NCBI GenBank assembly: GCA_007129145.1
Contig: SKWC01000377.1
Location: 1 to 9,596, forward strand
Reading direction: 5' to 3'
DNA: 9,596 bases
Source of the DNA: Rubritepida sp.
GTDB taxonomy: Bacteria; Pseudomonadota; Alphaproteobacteria; Acetobacterales; Acetobacteraceae
Both the position numbers and the translations under genes were made by a program. Of this stretch, positions 6,657 to 9,596 are shown piece by piece (position 1 is the stretch's first letter; each line of letters starts with the position of its first letter). The notes under the pieces are model-generated. The model had not been told where the DNA came from, made no database searches, and saw only the letters and a program-made list of their open reading frames with translations.

Positions 6657-7100
6657 ATGAGCGAGACCAAGACCATCCCGACCCCGACCGAGGTCGAGGC
6701 CATGCTGCTGCGCGGCCCCTACCACCAGTGGCTGGGGCTGAAGGTGCTGGCGGTCGGCGCCGACAGCATCGAGATCAAGGCGACCTGGCGCGAGGAATGG
6801 GTGGTGAACCCGGACCGCCGCTACACCCATGGCGGCATCCTGGCCGCGCTGGTGGACCTGACGGCCGACTGGGCGCTGGTGGCCTCCACCGGCCGCGGCG
6901 TGCCCACCATCGACATGCGCGTGGACTACCACCGCGCCGCCATGCCCGGCGACCTGACCTGCAAGGGCAAGGTGGTGCGCGCGGGCGGGCAGTTCAGCGT
7001 GGCGGAAGCGCATGTCTATGACGGCGACGGCAAGCTCTGTGCCTCCGGGCGCGGCGTCTACCTGACCGCCCCGCCGGCGCCCCCCAAGCCCAAGGCATGA
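6657..7100 (+). CDS. PaaI-like hotdog-fold acyl-CoA thioesterase
   Basis: Cytoplasmic thioesterase of the PaaI/hotdog group, expected to hydrolyse an acyl-CoA to the free acid and CoA. The 147-residue product has the family core: N51, the H58-G59-G60 turn that opens the long hotdog helix (THGGILAALVDLTADWAL), and D67 in that helix as the probable catalytic carboxylate. Strands with DMRVDYHRAAMPGDL and the repeated G-K-V-V-R-A-G pattern follow. The C-terminus ends in a short Pro/Lys tail (APPAPPKPKA). The ATG at 6657 is preferred: GGAG (6643-6646) lies 10 bases upstream and the start follows the MDR stop by 2 bases. A GTG at 6651 would add two residues but leave only 4 bases after the GGAG. 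It overlaps the ligase gene by 4 bases (ATGA). Within a pathway it may proofread or release CoA from stalled intermediates. Confidence 0.88.
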   Translation: MSETKTIPTPTEVEAMLLRGPYHQWLGLKVLAVGADSIEIKATWREEWVVNPDRRYTHGGILAALVDLTADWALVASTGRGVPTIDMRVDYHRAAMPGDLTCKGKVVRAGGQFSVAEAHVYDGDGKLCASGRGVYLTAPPAPPKPKA

Positions 7101-8590
7101 GCGGCTTCGGCGCGGTCAATCTCGGCGCGCTGACGCCGGCGGATGTGGCGGGCGACAAGCCCGCCATCATCTGGCGCTGGGAGGGACGGCGGGAGGCCAT
7201 CTCCCATGCCGGTTTCGACGCGCTGTGCGACGCCGCCGCCCGCGGCCTGCTGCGCCTCGGCCTCGCGCGCGGCGACCGGGTGGGGATGCTGGGGGCCAAT
7301 TCCATCGCCTTCCTCGCGCTGCTGTGCGGGGCGCAGCGCGCGGGGCTGGTGGCGGTGCCGGTGAACTGGCGCTTCCCGCCCGAGACCATTGCCTATGTGC
7401 TGGACAATGCCGCGGTGAAGCTGGTCGCGCATGATGCAGCGCGCGCCGGCCAGGTGCCCGCCGGCCTGCCCACCCTGGCGCTGGAGGGCCCCGCCTGGGA
7501 CGCCTTCCTCGACGCCGGCCCCTTCGACGCCATCACCCCCGAACCGCGCGAACCCGCGCAATTCCTCTACACCTCGGGCAGCACCGGCAGGCCCAAGGGC
7601 GTGGTGCTGTCGCACCAGTCGCATCTGTGGATCGTCGAGCAGCGGCTGAAGGGGGCGGCGCTGCGCGACGAGGTCTTCCTGATCGCGGCCCCGCTCTACC
7701 ACATGAACGGCCTGGCACTCGCGCAGCTGGCGCTGGCGGCGGGTGCCACCATCGTGCTGCTGCCGCAGTTCCGCGAGGCCGAGTACATCCGCGCCATCGG
7801 CGAGGAGCGCTGCAGCTGGCTGACCGCCGTGCCGCCCATGTTCGCCATGCTGCTGCGGGAGACCGCGCTGCTGGCCGGAACCGACACATCCTCGGTGCGT
7901 TCCATCCGCCTCGGCTCGGCGCCGGTGTCGGAGGCGCTGGCGGCGGCCATCAAGGCCGCCTTCCCCAAGGCGCGGCTGATCAACGCCTTCGGCACGACCG
8001 AGGCCGGCCCGGTGGTGTTCGGCCCGCACCCGCAGGGCAAGCCCACGCCGCTGCTCTCGGTGGGCTATCCGCTGCCGGTGGTCGAGCTTCGCCTGCGCGC
8101 CCCCGATGGCAGCCTGAGCGACCAGGGCGTGCTGGAGCAGCGCACGCCCGGCGTGATGAACGGCTATTTCAACCGCCCCGACCTCAAGCCCCCCATCACC
8201 GCGGACGGCTTCTACATCACCGGCGACGTGATGCGCCGCGACGCCGACGGCTTCTTCTATGTGGTGGGCCGGGCGGACGACATGTTCATCTCGGGCGGCG
8301 AGAACATCTTCCCCGGCGAGGTGGAGGCCATGCTGGAGCGCCACCCGGCCGTCGAGCAGGCGGCGGTCATCCCGGTGCCTGACGAGATCAAGGGCACCAA
8401 GCCGGTGGCCTTCGTGGTGCGCCGCCCCGGCGCCGAGGCGACCGAGGAGGAGCTGAAGGCCTTCAGCCTGCGCCACGCACCCGCCTTCATGCATCCGCGC
8501 CGCATCTGGTTCCTGGATGCGCTACCGCTGGCGGGGACGAACAAGGTGGACAAGGCAAAACTACAGATCGTTATGCGTGAATTATCCTGA
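7097..8590 (+). CDS. AMP-forming acyl-CoA synthetase (class I adenylate-forming ligase)
   Basis: Activates a carboxylic acid with ATP to an acyl-adenylate and then to the CoA thioester. The 497-residue product contains the ANL-family motifs in order: P-loop YTSGSTGRPKG (158-168), APLYHMNGL (198-206), NAFGTTEAG (296-304), YITGD (373-377), GRADDMFISGGENIFPGEVE (391-410) with the hinge region, and the C-terminal TNKVDK with presumed catalytic K483. Nothing essential is missing. The length fits medium/short-chain, aromatic or alicyclic acid ligases better than long-chain FadD (about 560), but the substrate cannot be read from sequence. The start overlaps the thioesterase stop (ATGA at 7097-7100), implying translational coupling. 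The last eleven codons (8555-8587) use A/T-rich codons, including CTA, GTT and TTA, that are unusual beside the rest of the gene. Confidence 0.93.
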   Translation: MSGFGAVNLGALTPADVAGDKPAIIWRWEGRREAISHAGFDALCDAAARGLLRLGLARGDRVGMLGANSIAFLALLCGAQRAGLVAVPVNWRFPPETIAYVLDNAAVKLVAHDAARAGQVPAGLPTLALEGPAWDAFLDAGPFDAITPEPREPAQFLYTSGSTGRPKGVVLSHQSHLWIVEQRLKGAALRDEVFLIAAPLYHMNGLALAQLALAAGATIVLLPQFREAEYIRAIGEERCSWLTAVPPMFAMLLRETALLAGTDTSSVRSIRLGSAPVSEALAAAIKAAFPKARLINAFGTTEAGPVVFGPHPQGKPTPLLSVGYPLPVVELRLRAPDGSLSDQGVLEQRTPGVMNGYFNRPDLKPPITADGFYITGDVMRRDADGFFYVVGRADDMFISGGENIFPGEVEAMLERHPAVEQAAVIPVPDEIKGTKPVAFVVRRPGAEATEEELKAFSLRHAPAFMHPRRIWFLDALPLAGTNKVDKAKLQIVMRELS

Positions 8591-8699
8591 GGGGTTTACA
8601 CCCACAAGCGATGTGAAATAGGGTCCGGCGACGCCTCGGGGCGCGCTGGCCCCTTTCTTGCCGGGCCAGCGCCAACCCGTTCGCAAAAAGGACATCGCC
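8591..8699. other. Intergenic leader between the ligase gene and the Bug receptor gene
   Basis: This 109-base spacer is AT-richer in its first third. TTTACA (8595-8600) resembles a -35 element, with AATAGG (8617-8622) at 16 bases as a weak -10, so a separate promoter for the Bug gene is possible but unproven. The middle holds a perfect 10-bp inverted repeat (8643-8672). AAGGA (8688-8692), 7 bases before the ATG at 8700, is a good Shine-Dalgarno. I see no open reading frame or known riboswitch pattern here. Confidence 0.4.
8643..8672. repeat. Perfect 10-bp inverted repeat in the leader of the Bug gene
   Basis: GCGCTGGCCC (8643-8652) pairs exactly with GGGCCAGCGC (8663-8672) across a 10-base loop CTTTCTTGCC. 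The stem is very GC-rich and ends 27 bases before the ATG at 8700 and 15 bases before the Shine-Dalgarno. No T-run follows on either strand, which argues against a standard intrinsic terminator. It may be an mRNA leader hairpin, an operator, a factor-assisted end of the upstream operon or a repetitive extragenic palindrome. Confidence 0.6.
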
Positions 8700-9596
8700 A
8701 TGCTGACCCGTCGTTCCCTTCCGCTGCTGGCAGGGCTTGGCCTCGCCGCCCCCGGCATCGCCCGCGCCGCCTTCCCCGACCGGCCCATCACCATGGTCAT
8801 CCCCTACGCCCCCGGCGGCTCGGCCGATGTGCTGGGCCGGGTGATCGCCCCCGAGATGAGCCGCGTCCTCGGCCAGAACGTGATCGTCGAGCAGCGCCCC
8901 GGCGCGGGCGGGCATATCGGCGGTGCCTATGTGGCGAACAGCCAGCCGGCCGATGGCTACAGCTTCATCCTGGGCTCGGTCTCCAAGGCCACCGGGCCCT
9001 CGCTGCAGAACCTGAACTATGATCCGGTGAACGGGCTGACGCCGCTGGGCGGCATCGGCGCGGTGCCGATGATCATGGTCACCTCGCCCGACGCGCCCTT
9101 CCAGGGTGTGCAGGACGTGATCGCCGCCGCCCGCGCGGCACCCGGCGCCGTAACCTTCGGCTCCTCCGGCCCCGGCACGGGCAGCCACCTGGTGGGCGAG
9201 CTTTTGGGCGCGGCCACCGATACGCGACTGCTGCATGTGCCCTATCGCGGCTCGGGCGCGGTCTATCCCGACCTGATCGCGGGGCGGGTGAACATCCTGA
9301 TGGATGCCGCGGGCTCGGCCGCCGGCCAGGTGCGCGCGGGCGCGGTGCGCGCGCTGGGCGTCACCTCGGCCGAGCGCTCGCCCGTCTTCTCGGCGCTCCC
9401 CACCGTGGCCGAGCAGGGCGTGCCGGGCTTTGAATTCGGCCTGTGGCTCGGCTTCTTCACCCGCAGCGGCACCCCCGCCGCCGCCTTCGCCCGGCTGGAG
9501 GAGGCGGTGGTGCGCGCCGTCGCCACCGATGCCGTTCAGGAGCGCCTGCGCCAGTCGCTGGCAGTGGCTATCCCGACCGACGCGGCCGGCTTCGCC
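8700..9596 (+). CDS. Bug/TctC-family tripartite tricarboxylate transporter substrate-binding protein (3' end outside window)
   Basis: Periplasmic solute receptor of the Bug (TctC) family, which binds carboxylates and other small organic acids for TTT-type uptake. The frame stays open for 299 codons to the window end; family proteins are about 320-330 residues, so only a short C-terminal piece is missing. The signal peptide MLTRRSLPLLAGLGLAAPGI is followed by a likely cut after ARA (residue 23). Its TRRS start looks twin-arginine-like, so Tat export is possible. Mature-domain hallmarks: RPITMVIPYAPGGSADVLGR, EQRPGAGGHIG, ADGYSFILG, FGSSGPGTGSHLVGELL, LHVPYRGSG and LPTVAEQGVPGFEFGLW. AAGGA 7 bases upstream supports the ATG at 8700. 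No TctA/TctB gene is in view, and Bug proteins are often encoded apart from them. Its place after the MDR/thioesterase/ligase operon suggests uptake of the acid handled there. Confidence 0.93.
   Translation, partial: MLTRRSLPLLAGLGLAAPGIARAAFPDRPITMVIPYAPGGSADVLGRVIAPEMSRVLGQNVIVEQRPGAGGHIGGAYVANSQPADGYSFILGSVSKATGPSLQNLNYDPVNGLTPLGGIGAVPMIMVTSPDAPFQGVQDVIAAARAAPGAVTFGSSGPGTGSHLVGELLGAATDTRLLHVPYRGSGAVYPDLIAGRVNILMDAAGSAAGQVRAGAVRALGVTSAERSPVFSALPTVAEQGVPGFEFGLWLGFFTRSGTPAAAFARLEEAVVRAVATDAVQERLRQSLAVAIPTDAAGFA

Noticed and set aside
7058..8494. 478-codon open frame antisense to the acyl-CoA ligase
   Set aside because: Composition is His/Arg/Gln/Gly-rich with no motif or membrane pattern. 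It mirrors the codon bias of the real gene on the other strand.
8643..8672. Intrinsic terminator of the ligase operon
   Set aside because: The stem is strong, but no U-tract follows on either strand and the loop is 10 bases, so it was recorded as an inverted repeat of unknown role.
8591..8699. Riboswitch or small RNA gene in the spacer
   Set aside because: Only one simple hairpin is visible, with no recognisable conserved riboswitch core and no terminator tail.

Overview
The window is a very GC-rich, densely packed stretch of bacterial chromosome. Gene content (an AapJ-type amino-acid-binding protein, Kup, a Bug-type solute receptor, an alphaproteobacterial-style RlmM-like methyltransferase), the strong G/C preference at third codon positions and a GCTAG-type -10 element all suggest an alphaproteobacterium. 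Acetobacteraceae (Roseomonas-like) is my best guess, by inference only. I see no tRNA, rRNA, CRISPR array, insertion sequence, phage gene or toxin-antitoxin pair, and no gap over 300 bases without a gene.

Layout. (1) Positions 1-3628, plus strand: the 3' part of a gene for a periplasmic AapJ-like amino-acid-binding protein with an Ala-Pro linker, then kup (potassium uptake) 12 bases later, then a plsC-type lysophosphatidate acyltransferase 4 bases later. They look like one transcription unit. (2) Positions 3630-5549, minus strand: endonuclease V (nfi), a small DUF423 membrane protein and an RlmM/FtsJ-like rRNA 2'-O-methyltransferase, transcribed in that order and tightly spaced, the last two overlapping by 4 bases. 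This unit converges on plsC with one base between the stop codons, and a short perfect hairpin spans both stops. (3) Positions 5550-5625: a divergent intergenic region with a plausible promoter and an inverted repeat in its spacer. (4) Positions 5626-8590, plus strand: a zinc-less MDR oxidoreductase, a PaaI-like hotdog thioesterase and an AMP-forming acyl-CoA ligase, spaced 2 bases and then overlapping by 4, so clearly one operon. (5) Positions 8591-8699: an untranslated leader with an AT-richer start and a perfect 10-bp inverted repeat. (6) From 8700 past the window end: a Bug/TctC-family solute-binding protein with a twin-arginine-like signal peptide.

How the parts may work together. The MDR/thioesterase/ligase operon followed by a Bug receptor reads as a small module that captures an organic acid, activates it to a CoA thioester and processes it. 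The substrate cannot be named from sequence. The nfi-DUF423-rlmM unit combines nucleic-acid repair and rRNA modification. The first block combines envelope and transport functions. Most of the window is ordinary chromosome. The points worth a second look are the orphan AapJ-like receptor with altered ligand-site motifs, the small inverted repeats at gene boundaries, and the codon-use shift at the end of the ligase gene. I found no convincing new defence or mobile system.
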